The notes beneath the pieces are model-generated. The model was given only the letters and a program-made list of their open reading frames with translations. It did no database searches and was not told where the DNA came from. A program made the translations under genes and the position numbers. A DNA stretch of 64,000 bases, from contig JBFMDA010000001.1 of NCBI GenBank assembly GCA_040754255.1, positions 15,904-79,903 of the forward strand, given 5' to 3'. Below are positions 24,691-31,695 of this stretch, piece after piece. The first letter of the stretch is position 1. The number at the start of each line of letters is the position of its first letter. Source of the stretch: SURF-25 sp040754255 (GTDB taxonomy: Bacteria > Omnitrophota > Gorgyraeia > Gygaellales > Profunditerraquicolaceae).

Positions 24691-25051
24691 ATTGGATTTT
24701 TTTACTCATATTGACTATCATAGCACAGATATGGTCTACTAAGTCAGCTATGGGCAATAATGTTTCTTTGTCGAGATAACCAAGTTCTTTAGATATCTCA
24801 AGTTGCGTTTCAAGTTCTGCGCAAGAACCAAGCGCAAGAATAAGGAATTGTTTATGTTCTTTCGCATATCTTCTCCTGAAGCCTTCAGCAATGTTTGAAG
24901 GAATAGAGACGGCTGCACGGCGCATTTGGCTTGATAATCCATAGCGTTCATCCAGAGGAAACAGCTTTGTTGTTTTGTATATTTCTTTTGTCAATGCCAT
25001 TCCCTTTTGCCAAACCTTTAAGTCTTTGAATGTCCTGATTTTCTCTTCCAT
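24689..25051 (-). CDS. Four-helix bundle protein (S23/IVP family)
   Basis: A 120-residue protein of the four-helix bundle family first known from 23S rRNA intervening sequences. The start is taken at ATG 25051 (MEEKIRTFKDLKVWQKG). A longer frame to 25138 would begin in repeat sequence. Signature parts: FKDLKVWQKGMALTKEIY, LSSQMRRAAVSIPSNIAEG, and a C-terminal helix ending DHICAMIVNMSKKIQ. It is the first minus-strand gene of the window and is flanked on both sides by GCGTATAGCG-type repeats. Function unknown; some relatives are accessory proteins of diversity-generating retroelements, but no reverse transcriptase is present. Confidence 0.88.
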   Translation of the reverse strand: MEEKIRTFKDLKVWQKGMALTKEIYKTTKLFPLDERYGLSSQMRRAAVSIPSNIAEGFRRRYAKEHKQFLILALGSCAELETQLEISKELGYLDKETLLPIADLVDHICAMIVNMSKKIQ

Positions 25052-25103
25052 GAATACGCTTCTTTCTGTCTCATATAATAGACGTATAATATCTGATTTT
25101 CTC

Positions 25104-25136
25104 ACGCAATACGCGATACGCAATACGCGATACGAC
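25104..25136. repeat. CGCAATACGCGATACG repeats upstream of the four-helix-bundle gene
   Basis: Three units of the interspersed GCGTATTGCG family on the far side of the minus-strand gene. With 24641-24690 they bracket it. Confidence 0.8.
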
Positions 25137-25145
25137 AATAACCTA

Positions 25146-25174
25146 TTGACAATAGGGCACTTTTGTGTTATAAA
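25146..25174 (+). promoter_or_regulatory. Strong sigma-70-type promoter
   Basis: TTGACA at 25146-25151, a 17-base spacer, then TATAAA at 25169-25174. Transcription would start near 25181, 14 bases before the ATG at 25195. It drives the membrane protein and the ParA-CBM48 gene. Confidence 0.85.
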
Positions 25175-25194
25175 TTCTTTTTAATATAGAGAGT

Positions 25195-25770
25195 ATGGAT
25201 AAGAAAGATATCTACGAACACTTAGCAAAGATTTACCTCGACGCTTCCCAGAAATCTCACCCCCGAAAGGGAAGAAGAGGTAAGCAGCCTTCGAAGCTCT
25301 TCAAAAATCTCTTTTTTGTAAGCCTCGCCCTCGTTGTCATCCTAAGCGGCCTATTAGCGTTTAGCGCATATCAGAAACCCTCTCTTAACTCAAGACTTGC
25401 GCTCGTGCTTAAGCCCGATGTTGCTGTGCTTAACTTCAGCTTCGGCCCGGTAAAAAAAGAAATCTTCTCAATAGATTTAAAAGGCATGGATATTGCCCGG
25501 TTTAGGATTTTGAGCTTTGACGTAAGAAAGAAGAATTATTCCGATAACGTGGCGCTGAGGATCGAATTCACCAACGCCTATCAGGAGAAATCAGAAGTCT
25601 ACCTCAAAGATATCTCGCATAAATGGAAAAGCTATAAAATCAACCTTTCTGATTTTAAGAAGATAAGCGACTGGTCGGTGATGTTTGCGTTAAATTTTAT
25701 GATTGAGGAATGGAACGCAAAAGGCGAACGGGTCCTGGTATACCTGGACAATGTAAGCCTGCAAAGATAA
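25195..25770 (+). CDS. Single-pass membrane protein with extracytoplasmic beta domain, partner of ParA-CBM48
   Basis: A 191-residue protein I do not recognise by family name. Residues 1-38 are polar and basic, one membrane helix spans about 39-58 (FFVSLALVVILSGLLAF), and the rest is a beta-rich domain outside the cytoplasm. The end (WKSYKINLSDFKKISDW ... VLVYLDNVSL) resembles carbohydrate-binding jelly-roll domains, which is a weak fold-level impression. It has its own promoter (25146-25174) and is followed after 16 bases by the ParA-CBM48 gene, which has a strong AAAAGGAGGAGG site. A membrane anchor or docking role for that ATPase is inferred from context. Confidence 0.7.
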   Translation: MDKKDIYEHLAKIYLDASQKSHPRKGRRGKQPSKLFKNLFFVSLALVVILSGLLAFSAYQKPSLNSRLALVLKPDVAVLNFSFGPVKKEIFSIDLKGMDIARFRILSFDVRKKNYSDNVALRIEFTNAYQEKSEVYLKDISHKWKSYKINLSDFKKISDWSVMFALNFMIEEWNAKGERVLVYLDNVSLQR

Positions 25771-25786
25771 AAAAGGAGGAGGCCAA

Positions 25787-26866
25787 ATGCGGATAATTGC
25801 CATAACTAATCAGAAAGGCGGTTGCGGAAAAACAACTACTGCCCTTAATTTAGCCGCATGCCTGGCAGCAAACAATAGAAAAGTCCTTCTCATAGACCTT
25901 GACCCGCAGTCACACGCAACGTTAGGGTTAAACGTGGCAGCGGACTTAAGTATGTATAATGTGCTCTCTAAGGTCACTCCTCAAAAAGCAAAACTGAACG
26001 ACATTATCCAAAACATTAGCCCTAATTTTGATTTGGCCCCCTCAAGCGTCGTATTAAGCATTCTTGAGCAGGAGCTTGCCGGCGAAATAGGCAGGGAATC
26101 GCAGTTGTGGGAACTATTCAATGAGTTCCAGGGCGATTATAATTATATCCTGATTGACTGCCCGCCGAACCTCGGGCTTCTTACGGTGAATGCGATCCGC
26201 GCCACTAGCGAGATACTCATACCGGTTGAGGCAAGCAGGTTTTCTCTGGAAGGCTTAAGCCAGCTTCTGGATATCATTAACCTCATCCGCGAACGGCTTA
26301 ACCATACGGTCAACTACCGTGTATTGGTGGCCAATTTCGACTCGCGGCTGCGCCATTCCTTCACTATGCTGGAAAAGATCAAATCAACCTTTAACAGGAA
26401 GCTTTTCTCAACCATTATCCATGTGAACGTAAAATTAAAAGAGGCGCAAAACCACGGCACGCATATCCTCAATTATGATAAGTATTCCCGGGGTGCCAAG
26501 GATTATTCTACCCTTGCCCGCGAACTCATCATGGAGGAATACATCCCGGAAGCTACCGCGCTCCTTGAGGGGAAAATGAGGGAAGCGCTGCAGCAGGAAA
26601 TCAAGCACCTCTCGGAAGTTGCGTTCTACTTCAAGGACCCCCAGGCAAAAGAGGTGTATATTGCAGGGGATTTCAACAACTGGAAAACAGACGAAAGCAG
26701 CCGCATGGAGTTCCAGGACGACGGCACCTGGATTAAGAAAATGGCGCTGTTTCCGGGCCGTTACCGCTACCGCTTCGTTGCAGATGGCCGCTGGATAGAA
26801 GACCCGCGCAATCCCGCGCGCGTCATGAATCCCTACGGCCAGATGGATTCGTTGGTTGAAATCTAA
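25787..26866 (+). CDS. ParA-family ATPase fused to a CBM48 glycogen-binding domain
   Basis: A 359-residue two-domain protein. Residues 1 to about 265 are a ParA/Soj-type ATPase with deviant Walker A KGGCGKTTT (10-18), LLIDLDPQSHATLG (34-47) and Walker B YILIDCPPNLGLL (120-132). Residues 275-359 form a CBM48/AMPK-beta-like domain: VYIAGDFNNWK (290-300) and YRFVADGRWIEDP (328-340). The two glycogen-contacting tryptophans of AMPK-beta match W299 and W336; the conserved Asn is replaced by D354. The frame is continuous. ParA proteins position DNA or large cargo; fusion to a glucan-binding domain suggests a glycogen-linked cargo. No parB is visible. Confidence 0.92.
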   Translation: MRIIAITNQKGGCGKTTTALNLAACLAANNRKVLLIDLDPQSHATLGLNVAADLSMYNVLSKVTPQKAKLNDIIQNISPNFDLAPSSVVLSILEQELAGEIGRESQLWELFNEFQGDYNYILIDCPPNLGLLTVNAIRATSEILIPVEASRFSLEGLSQLLDIINLIRERLNHTVNYRVLVANFDSRLRHSFTMLEKIKSTFNRKLFSTIIHVNVKLKEAQNHGTHILNYDKYSRGAKDYSTLARELIMEEYIPEATALLEGKMREALQQEIKHLSEVAFYFKDPQAKEVYIAGDFNNWKTDESSRMEFQDDGTWIKKMALFPGRYRYRFVADGRWIEDPRNPARVMNPYGQMDSLVEI

Positions 26867-26884
26867 GCCCATATTCTGTTTCGC

Positions 26885-26937
26885 TTGACGCGATACGCTA
26901 TACGCAATACGCTATACGCGATACGCTATACGAAAAG
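26885..26937 (+). repeat. CGCTATACGCAATACG tandem repeat
   Basis: About five 9-10 base units ending GCTATACGAAAAGGAGG, so that the last unit abuts the ribosome binding site of the next gene. Confidence 0.85.
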
Positions 26938-26946
26938 GAGGCCGGC

Positions 26947-27411
26947 ATGGCGAAAAAGAAAAAACCTGCGAAAAAGAAAATACCTGCCTTAAAGAAGAAA
27001 GCTCTAAAACGAAAACCAGTTCGTAAATCCCGCCCTAAGCCTAAATCGAAATCGCGGCCTAAGCCTCAACCTCGGCCTAAGTCTCGACCTAAACCTCGAC
27101 CTAAGCCTAAGTCTAGATCAAAATTGAAGGGGCGTCCTCAGCCTAAACCTAAGCCTAAGAAGTTAGATAAGGATGCGGTCGGCATCATCACCCACTATTT
27201 CCCGCACGTGCGCGCAGCAGTCTTTAAAGCTGAACAGCCCTTAGCCGTAGGGGATATGATAAAGATTAAAGGCCATACTACCGACTTTATGCAAAAGGTG
27301 GCCTCTATGCAGATAGATAGGACACCTATCACCGTTGCCAAAAAAGGCGATGAGATCGGCCTTCAGGTCGAATCCCGCGTCCGCAGGAAAGATATAGTAT
27401 ATAAACTCTAA
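26947..27411 (+). CDS. Lys/Pro/Arg-rich protein with translation-elongation-factor-like beta-barrel
   Basis: A 154-residue protein. Residues 1 to about 75 are a highly basic low-complexity tail of K-P-R-P and K-S-R-P repeats. Residues about 78-154 are a small beta-barrel like domain 2 of EF-Tu, known as translation elongation factor-like protein: VGIITHYFPHVRAAVFK, VGDMIKIKGHTTDFMQKV and VRRKDIVYKL. RBS AAAAGGAGG precedes the ATG. The DNA of the tail (27027-27160) is built of CCTAAGCCTAAACC words that also occur in the non-coding DNA just downstream. The tail may bind RNA or DNA non-specifically; function unknown. Confidence 0.78.
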   Translation: MAKKKKPAKKKIPALKKKALKRKPVRKSRPKPKSKSRPKPQPRPKSRPKPRPKPKSRSKLKGRPQPKPKPKKLDKDAVGIITHYFPHVRAAVFKAEQPLAVGDMIKIKGHTTDFMQKVASMQIDRTPITVAKKGDEIGLQVESRVRRKDIVYKL

Positions 27412-27424
27412 GCAGCTACTTGCT

Positions 27425-27492
27425 GCCTTAGCCTAAACCTTGACCTTTCTAGGCCTCAACCTAAGCCTAAACCTTAACGAACGAAGCCTAGG
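27425..27492 (+). repeat. CCTAAGCCTAAACC-type repeat
   Basis: Non-coding run with CCTTAGCCTAAACCTTGACC, CTCAACCTAAGCCTAAACC and GAAGCCTAGGC. Related runs occur at 6350-6398, 12946-12990 and 56211-56300, and within the coding tail at 27027-27160. Confidence 0.8.
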
Positions 27493-27522
27493 CATAATGT
27501 AATTCTAACAAAGGAGGAAGCT

Positions 27523-27774
27523 ATGATGATGTCCGGAGTCAGCCAGGGGCTTTACCTGCTGTGTTTTGGCTTGGGGTACTTTGTCCTATATGTTGCCAGA
27601 AAATCAGAGAAAGGCCTTGCCTTTTTAGGCTACTTTGCAGGCACCTTTCTGATGGTCGTGAGCATGCTTTTATTTGTCACCAGCCTCTTTGAGATAAACG
27701 ACCTTATGTCAATGCCTATGCCGCGCATACATCATTTCAAAATGATGATGCCGCCTTGCCCGATGTTTAGGTAA
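27523..27774 (+). CDS. Small two-helix membrane protein with Met/His-rich tail
   Basis: An 83-residue protein with two membrane helices (about 8-24 and 31-54) and a C-terminal tail rich in Met, His, Pro and Cys (PMPRIHHFKMMMPPCPMF). A strong AAAGGAGG site precedes the ATG. Codon 1 may be any of three consecutive ATGs. The tail could bind metal, but this is a guess from composition. I do not recognise a family. Confidence 0.6.
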   Translation: MMMSGVSQGLYLLCFGLGYFVLYVARKSEKGLAFLGYFAGTFLMVVSMLLFVTSLFEINDLMSMPMPRIHHFKMMMPPCPMFR

Positions 27775-27808
27775 TTATATATAGGGACGCTTCTCTTTAA
27801 CACTAGAC

Positions 27809-27862
27809 TGGGACGGTTCTCTCCAGACAGTTCCAACATGCTGCCCCACGAGAACCGTCCCA
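27809..27862. repeat. 13-bp inverted repeat GGGACGGTTCTC (REP-like hairpin)
   Basis: TGGGACGGTTCTC at 27809-27821 is the exact reverse complement of GAGAACCGTCCCA at 27850-27862, with a 28-base loop. The sequence resembles REP-type hairpins mobilised by Y1 (REP-associated tyrosine) transposases. It could also end the preceding transcript, although no T-run follows at once. Confidence 0.7.
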
Positions 27863-27869
27863 TCTTATT

Positions 27870-27885
27870 GTTTCCCTCCGTAAAC
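27870..27885. promoter_or_regulatory. Candidate activator site upstream of the EPS sigma-54 promoter
   Basis: GTTTCC-CTCC-GTAAAC, an inverted repeat with one mismatch. The same architecture (GTTTAC-TTCC-GTAAAC) occurs at 52538-52553. The distance from its end to the -24 GG at 28027 is 142 bases, a normal enhancer distance for NtrC-type regulators. Confidence 0.6.
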
Positions 27886-28025
27886 ATAGCTACCCCTGAT
27901 AATGTTTATCTATCCCAACATCCAACCGTAAATATTATGTCATCCTGCCATAAATCATAACTTTTTGTGTTTTTTCTTGTTTATTTTCAATATGTTACAA
28001 CAATTAACCTATACCGGGTTTAAAC

Positions 28026-28041
28026 TGGCACGGAAACTGCT
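28026..28041 (+). promoter_or_regulatory. Sigma-54 (-24/-12) promoter of the EPS operon
   Basis: TGGCACGGAAACTGCT matches the RpoN consensus TGGCAC-N5-TTGCW with one mismatch. The GG and GC dinucleotides are separated by exactly 10 bases. Transcription would begin near 28052, leaving a leader of about 190 bases before the small HTH gene. Confidence 0.8.
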
Positions 28042-28243
28042 AGTATAGTATTGTCTCGGAAGCACTATGACAAACATAGACATATTAGGACAACAAAATA
28101 GCTGCTGTGCGAATTAATTTGAGCACCTATAGTTTTTATCTAGCGAAATCCTTGCGTATTATGCAAGGACATTCGCGAACGCAGTGAGCGGGGATATGAC
28201 CTTAACCTCAACCTATTATAACTAAGCGTAGGAGGAAAGCGAA

Positions 28244-28468
28244 GTGACTAACAATATCAAGTTCATGAGCATCACCGAAGTTGCAGACAGGATCGGCGTA
28301 ACGCCTAAGACCATTGTCCGCTGGGAAAAGGCGGGCAAGGTAAAACGCTCCAAGCGCGACTGGCGCGGCTGGCGTGTATATGACAAAGAAGATTTCCTTA
28401 GGCTTAAGGAATTTAAAGAAACCATTATTTATTTTGAGGAGGATGGAGATGGAAATGATAAAGAATAA
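28244..28468 (+). CDS. Small MerR/excisionase-type helix-turn-helix protein
   Basis: A 74-residue DNA-binding protein with a MerR-like winged HTH: SITEVADRIGVTPKTIVRWEKAGK followed by the wing RDWRGWRVYDKEDFLRL. It has no effector domain. The start is GTG 28244, spaced correctly from AGGAGGA. The acidic tail (YFEEDGDGNDKE) overlaps the next gene. As the first gene of the EPS operon it is a candidate local regulator. Whether it binds its own leader is not visible. Confidence 0.8.
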   Translation: MTNNIKFMSITEVADRIGVTPKTIVRWEKAGKVKRSKRDWRGWRVYDKEDFLRLKEFKETIIYFEEDGDGNDKE

Positions 28469-29231
28469 TAAAATATTGTATGTATTTATAACTATCAGCC
28501 TTTTTGTAGCAAAGCCGGTTCTCGCTCAACAGAATCTCATGCAAACTCAAACATCATTCATCGAAAAGCAGGAAAAAGGCCTTTCCAGTACAGCCGTTGA
28601 CAATTTAAATAATTTTGATCCTTTAACATATTCGCTAGGGCCAGAGGATGTAGTTGAAATTACGGTAATGAACCATCCAGAATTTTCAGGAAAATATGCA
28701 ATTAATCTTGACGGAATACTTCAATATAAATTTGTCGGTGATATACAAGTAAAAGATCTCACGAAAAAAGAGCTTGAGGAAAAACTAAAATCGATAATCT
28801 CAGCATATGTCATTAATCCCTCAATTAACGTTACTGTTGTTGAATATAAAAGTAAAGTTATTTACGTGCTTGGCGAGGTGAAACAGCCAGGAAAATATTA
28901 TATGCGTTCAGAAAGTATTCCTATCAGAGAAGCAGTGGTGCAGGCGGGGTTGCCTCTTCAATCTGCAGCTATGCGTAAATGCCGTATCATCACTCCTGAC
29001 AAAAACGGCAGGGTAAAAACCCGCAGCGTTGACCTCTATGCAGTATTGTATGGAGGAAACCTTAAGCTTAACTTAGAAATGCGCCCAGGAGACGTATTAT
29101 ATGTTCCTTGCACTATTATGGCAAAATTATTTAGAGTCATCAGCCCTGTAACCTCAACGGTTTCAGGAGCCGCTGCTGGCCCAGAAGGAGCAGCTACAGC
29201 TAAAACATCCGCAGCCACCTTAGCTCGATAA
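28449..29231 (+). CDS. Polysaccharide export protein (Wza/SLBB family)
   Basis: Outer-membrane polysaccharide exporter of 260 residues from ATG 28449, chosen because GAGGAGG at 28436-28442 is spaced 6 bases from it. A signal peptide (ILYVFITISLFVAKPVLAQ) lacks a lipobox cysteine, unlike E. coli Wza. The poly-export domain (YSLGPEDVVEITVMNHPEFSG, VNPSINVTVVEYKSKVIYVLGEVKQPG) is followed by an SLBB domain and an Ala/Gly-rich tail. It overlaps the HTH gene, so expression is linked. Last codons adjoin an ACTCCGAGCTATGAGC repeat. Confidence 0.9.
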   Translation: MEMIKNNKILYVFITISLFVAKPVLAQQNLMQTQTSFIEKQEKGLSSTAVDNLNNFDPLTYSLGPEDVVEITVMNHPEFSGKYAINLDGILQYKFVGDIQVKDLTKKELEEKLKSIISAYVINPSINVTVVEYKSKVIYVLGEVKQPGKYYMRSESIPIREAVVQAGLPLQSAAMRKCRIITPDKNGRVKTRSVDLYAVLYGGNLKLNLEMRPGDVLYVPCTIMAKLFRVISPVTSTVSGAAAGPEGAATAKTSAATLAR

Positions 29232-29232
29232 A

Positions 29233-29262
29233 CTATGAACTCCGAGCTATGAGCCAACACTA
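29233..29262 (+). repeat. CTCCGAGCTATGAGC repeat
   Basis: AACTATGAACTCCGAGCTATGAGCC in the Wza-Wzz gap. A second copy, in frame in the ExeA-like ATPase gene, is at 31445-31482. Confidence 0.7.
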
Positions 29263-29275
29263 CACAGGAGACGCA

Positions 29276-30577
29276 ATGGAAAATCAGATAAGTTCAAAAT
29301 ATCAAAATCCACTTGAATACTTAAAAATTTTGTTCCGGCGGAAATGGCTTTTTATAATTCCTATATTAATAGGACTAGTATTAAGCATTATTGCCTCCTT
29401 TGTTATTCCTCCTGTTTATCAATCGACTACGCTTATTCTTGTGGAGGAAGAAAAAATTATCAACCCTCTTATCCAAGGACTTGCTGTTTCTACAACGGCC
29501 TCGCAAAGAATGCAGACTATCCGAGAACAACTTTTAGGGTGGAATAGCCTTGTCGATTTAACAAAAAGGCTGAATCTGGCTAAAGACATTGCTTCGCAAC
29601 TTCAATTTGAAAACCTCATTTTCAGCTTAAGAAAGAATATTATTGTACAAATGAAGCAGCCTTTTGTTATTCAAATATCCTACTTTGGTAAAAACCCGGA
29701 ACAAACAAAACTGGTAACAAAAACATTATCGGATATTTTAGTAAGTGAAAACATGCGTAAGCAAACTAAAGAAACCGATGTCGCCATAGATTTTATAAAA
29801 GGCCAACTCTTGGTATACAAACGTAAAATAAAAGAAGGAGAAATAGCTAATTTGGAAGATCAACTTCGAAAATTAATGGTCGATTCCACTGAAAATCACC
29901 CCATTGTGAAGGAACTAAAACAGAAGTTAGAAGTTGTAAAAAAAGAACTAGAAAGTGGCAATTACGAAGTCCAGAATATTCCGATTGCTAGTAATGATCC
30001 ATCCTACCAAATACTAAAAGACGAGTTAGATAAACTTATAAATAGAGATGCAGATCCGTCTAGCGCTTTAGCGTATGCTTCAGATAACAATGATCCGAAT
30101 AAGTCAATTTACAAATTAATGTTGATGGACAAACTTGAATCCGTAGCTATTCAAGATAAAAACGTTAACGAAAAAATTTATAATATGTTACTGCAAAAAC
30201 TTGAAACTGCTAAGATTACCCAGCGGCTAGAGGCTTCAAAACAAGGAACTAGATATACCATCATTGATCCTCCAAGACTTCCCCTCAAACCTGCAAAACC
30301 AAATAAGTTAATTGTAGTATTTTTGGGATTATTTTTAGGAACTTGCACAGGAGCGGGTTTTGTATTTGGAAAAGAATTCCTCGACCAGTCATTTCTTGAT
30401 ATTGAAGATGTGAAAAACAGCCTAGAACTACCCGTGCTAGGGGGGATATCGCGCATCACTACCACAGAAGAAATAAACAAAGAAAAATACAGAGTAAAGC
30501 AATGGCTAATAATCGGCAGTATCGCTGCAACAGTGCTTATTATCAGCTCTGTGCTCTACGCGCTATTCAGGAAATAA
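29276..30577 (+). CDS. Wzz-type polysaccharide chain-length determinant
   Basis: An inner-membrane polysaccharide co-polymerase of 433 residues from ATG 29276 (RBS AGGAG). An earlier ATG at 29249 lies in the repeat and is less likely. The Wzz domain starts NPLEYLKILFRRKWLFIIP with membrane helix 1 at about 23-45. A long coiled-coil periplasmic region follows, then DPPRLPLKPAKPNKL before the second helix (about 345-365) and a third near the C-terminus (LIIGSIAATVLIISSVLYAL). There is no kinase domain; the tyrosine kinase is encoded separately at 31696. It sets chain length with that kinase. Confidence 0.88.
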   Translation: MENQISSKYQNPLEYLKILFRRKWLFIIPILIGLVLSIIASFVIPPVYQSTTLILVEEEKIINPLIQGLAVSTTASQRMQTIREQLLGWNSLVDLTKRLNLAKDIASQLQFENLIFSLRKNIIVQMKQPFVIQISYFGKNPEQTKLVTKTLSDILVSENMRKQTKETDVAIDFIKGQLLVYKRKIKEGEIANLEDQLRKLMVDSTENHPIVKELKQKLEVVKKELESGNYEVQNIPIASNDPSYQILKDELDKLINRDADPSSALAYASDNNDPNKSIYKLMLMDKLESVAIQDKNVNEKIYNMLLQKLETAKITQRLEASKQGTRYTIIDPPRLPLKPAKPNKLIVVFLGLFLGTCTGAGFVFGKEFLDQSFLDIEDVKNSLELPVLGGISRITTTEEINKEKYRVKQWLIIGSIAATVLIISSVLYALFRK

Positions 30578-30612
30578 CCATTGACTATAGACTATTGACC
30601 ATAGACCCATAG
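30578..30612 (+). repeat. GACTATAGACTATTGACCATAG repeat
   Basis: CCATTGACTATAGACTATTG and GACCATAGACCCATAG in the gap after wzz. Same family as 1387-1435. The following GGATACGAA adjoins the next ATG. Confidence 0.75.
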
Positions 30613-30627
30613 CGATAAGGATACGAA

Positions 30628-31632
30628 ATGTACGAAAAATTCTACGGATTTTCTGAAAAACCCTTTAATACCACGCCTGACTCAAAGTTCTTCTACCCAA
30701 GCGCCAAGCACACAGAAGCGTTGAATAGCCTCATCTACGCGATTAATGAGAAGAAGGGGTTCGTAGTGATAACTGGCGAGATAGGGGCGGGAAAGACCAC
30801 GGTTTGCAGGGCCACCTTAAATAAACTCGAACCTAACACAAAGGTTGCCTTGATTACTAATACAAACCTTACCTGCAAAGAACTCATTGCGCAGATTTTA
30901 GAGGAATTTGAGGTTGAGTATAAGCCAGGCACAAAACAAAAACTCCTGTCTCAGCTTAATCACTACCTGATTCGTCAATTAGCTGCCGATATCAACCTCG
31001 TATTGATTATTGACGAAGCCCAGAACCTCAGCTCAAAAGTCCTGGAAGAAGTAAGGATGCTTTCTAATCTTGAAACAGAAAAAGAGAAGTTAATTCAGAT
31101 TATCCTTCTCGGTCAGCCGCAGCTTAAAACAAAACTGCAGAACCCAAAACTTGAGCAGTTTCAACAGAGAATTTCGGTATATTATCATATCCCCGGATTG
31201 ACCAAAGAAGAAACCCGAGACTATATTTTCCACAGGCTAAAACTGGTAAGCTCAAACGGCGTTGATATATTCTCTCCGAAAGCCATGGATATGATTTACG
31301 CGTATTCCCGCGGCATCCCGCGCCTCATAAACCTGGTTTGCGACAGCGCATTGCTTTCTGGGTACGTGTATGAAATTAGTAAAATCACGGAAAAGATTAT
31401 TCACGAAGTCATTTCCGAGCGGGATCTTACTCTTTCGAGTGCTACCTCCGAGCTCCGAGCTATGAGCTCTGAGCTAGTCGCGGAACTGTATTGTTGTTCC
31501 GATTGTCAGCATTACCTGAATTGCGAAACTAAATGGCTCCGCGGCACCAAGGGCGAACCCCAGCTCTGCTGCCCCAAATGCCAGGACTACGATCGCTGTA
31601 TAGAGAACGTAAAAAAAGTAAAGCTTAATTAA
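30628..31632 (+). CDS. ExeA/GspA-like AAA ATPase of exosortase loci, with Cys-rich tail
   Basis: A 334-residue ATPase of the ExeA-like family found in exosortase/PEP-CTERM polysaccharide loci. Starts YEKFYGFSEKPFNTTPDSKFFYPS; Walker A GEIGAGKTT at 50-58; Walker B LVLIIDEAQNL at about 124-134; GIPRLINLVCDSALLSGY marks the end of the AAA domain at about 250. The last 50 residues carry eight cysteines with spacing C-C-x2-C and C-C-x2-C, a likely zinc-binding module. The linker SSATSELRAMSSELVAEL is encoded by the CTCCGAGCTATGAGC repeat (31441-31482). Confidence 0.88.
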   Translation: MYEKFYGFSEKPFNTTPDSKFFYPSAKHTEALNSLIYAINEKKGFVVITGEIGAGKTTVCRATLNKLEPNTKVALITNTNLTCKELIAQILEEFEVEYKPGTKQKLLSQLNHYLIRQLAADINLVLIIDEAQNLSSKVLEEVRMLSNLETEKEKLIQIILLGQPQLKTKLQNPKLEQFQQRISVYYHIPGLTKEETRDYIFHRLKLVSSNGVDIFSPKAMDMIYAYSRGIPRLINLVCDSALLSGYVYEISKITEKIIHEVISERDLTLSSATSELRAMSSELVAELYCCSDCQHYLNCETKWLRGTKGEPQLCCPKCQDYDRCIENVKKVKLN

Positions 31633-31639
31633 CGCACAT

Positions 31640-31675
31640 GAACGCAATACGCTATACGCAATACGCTATACGAAA
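31640..31675 (+). repeat. CGCTATACGCAATACG repeat
   Basis: Two to three units, ending TATACGAAAAACTAAAGGAG before the next start codon. Confidence 0.8.
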
Positions 31676-31695
31676 AACTAAAGGAGACTACAAAA

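Larger units (their letters stand above)
27863..28243. other. Regulatory intergenic region before the EPS operon
   Basis: The 469-base gap from 27775 to 28243 has no gene. In order it holds the GGGACGGTTCTC hairpin, the candidate activator palindrome, an AT-rich stretch (27930-28015), the sigma-54 promoter (28026-28041), and a downstream repeat segment. That segment contains GTGCGAATTAATTTGAGCAC (28107-28126), a small TCCTTGC/GCAAGGA hairpin (28146-28166), GCGAACGCAGTGAGCGGGG and CCTTAACCTCAACC. A weak sigma-70 alternative (ATGACC, TATAAC) can be drawn at about 28196-28222. RBS AGGAGGA is at 28230. Confidence 0.7.

Noticed and set aside
24689..25051. Diversity-generating retroelement accessory protein (Avd-like)
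   Set aside because: The four-helix fold is compatible, but there is no reverse transcriptase, template repeat or variable repeat near either copy.
26885..26937. Regularly spaced short units that could be mistaken for a CRISPR array
   Set aside because: The units are contiguous 9-10 base words with no unique spacers, and there are no cas genes in the window.
27809..27862. Hairpin as a standard Rho-independent terminator
   Set aside because: The loop is 28 bases and no T-run follows the stem, so a REP-type repeat is the better description.
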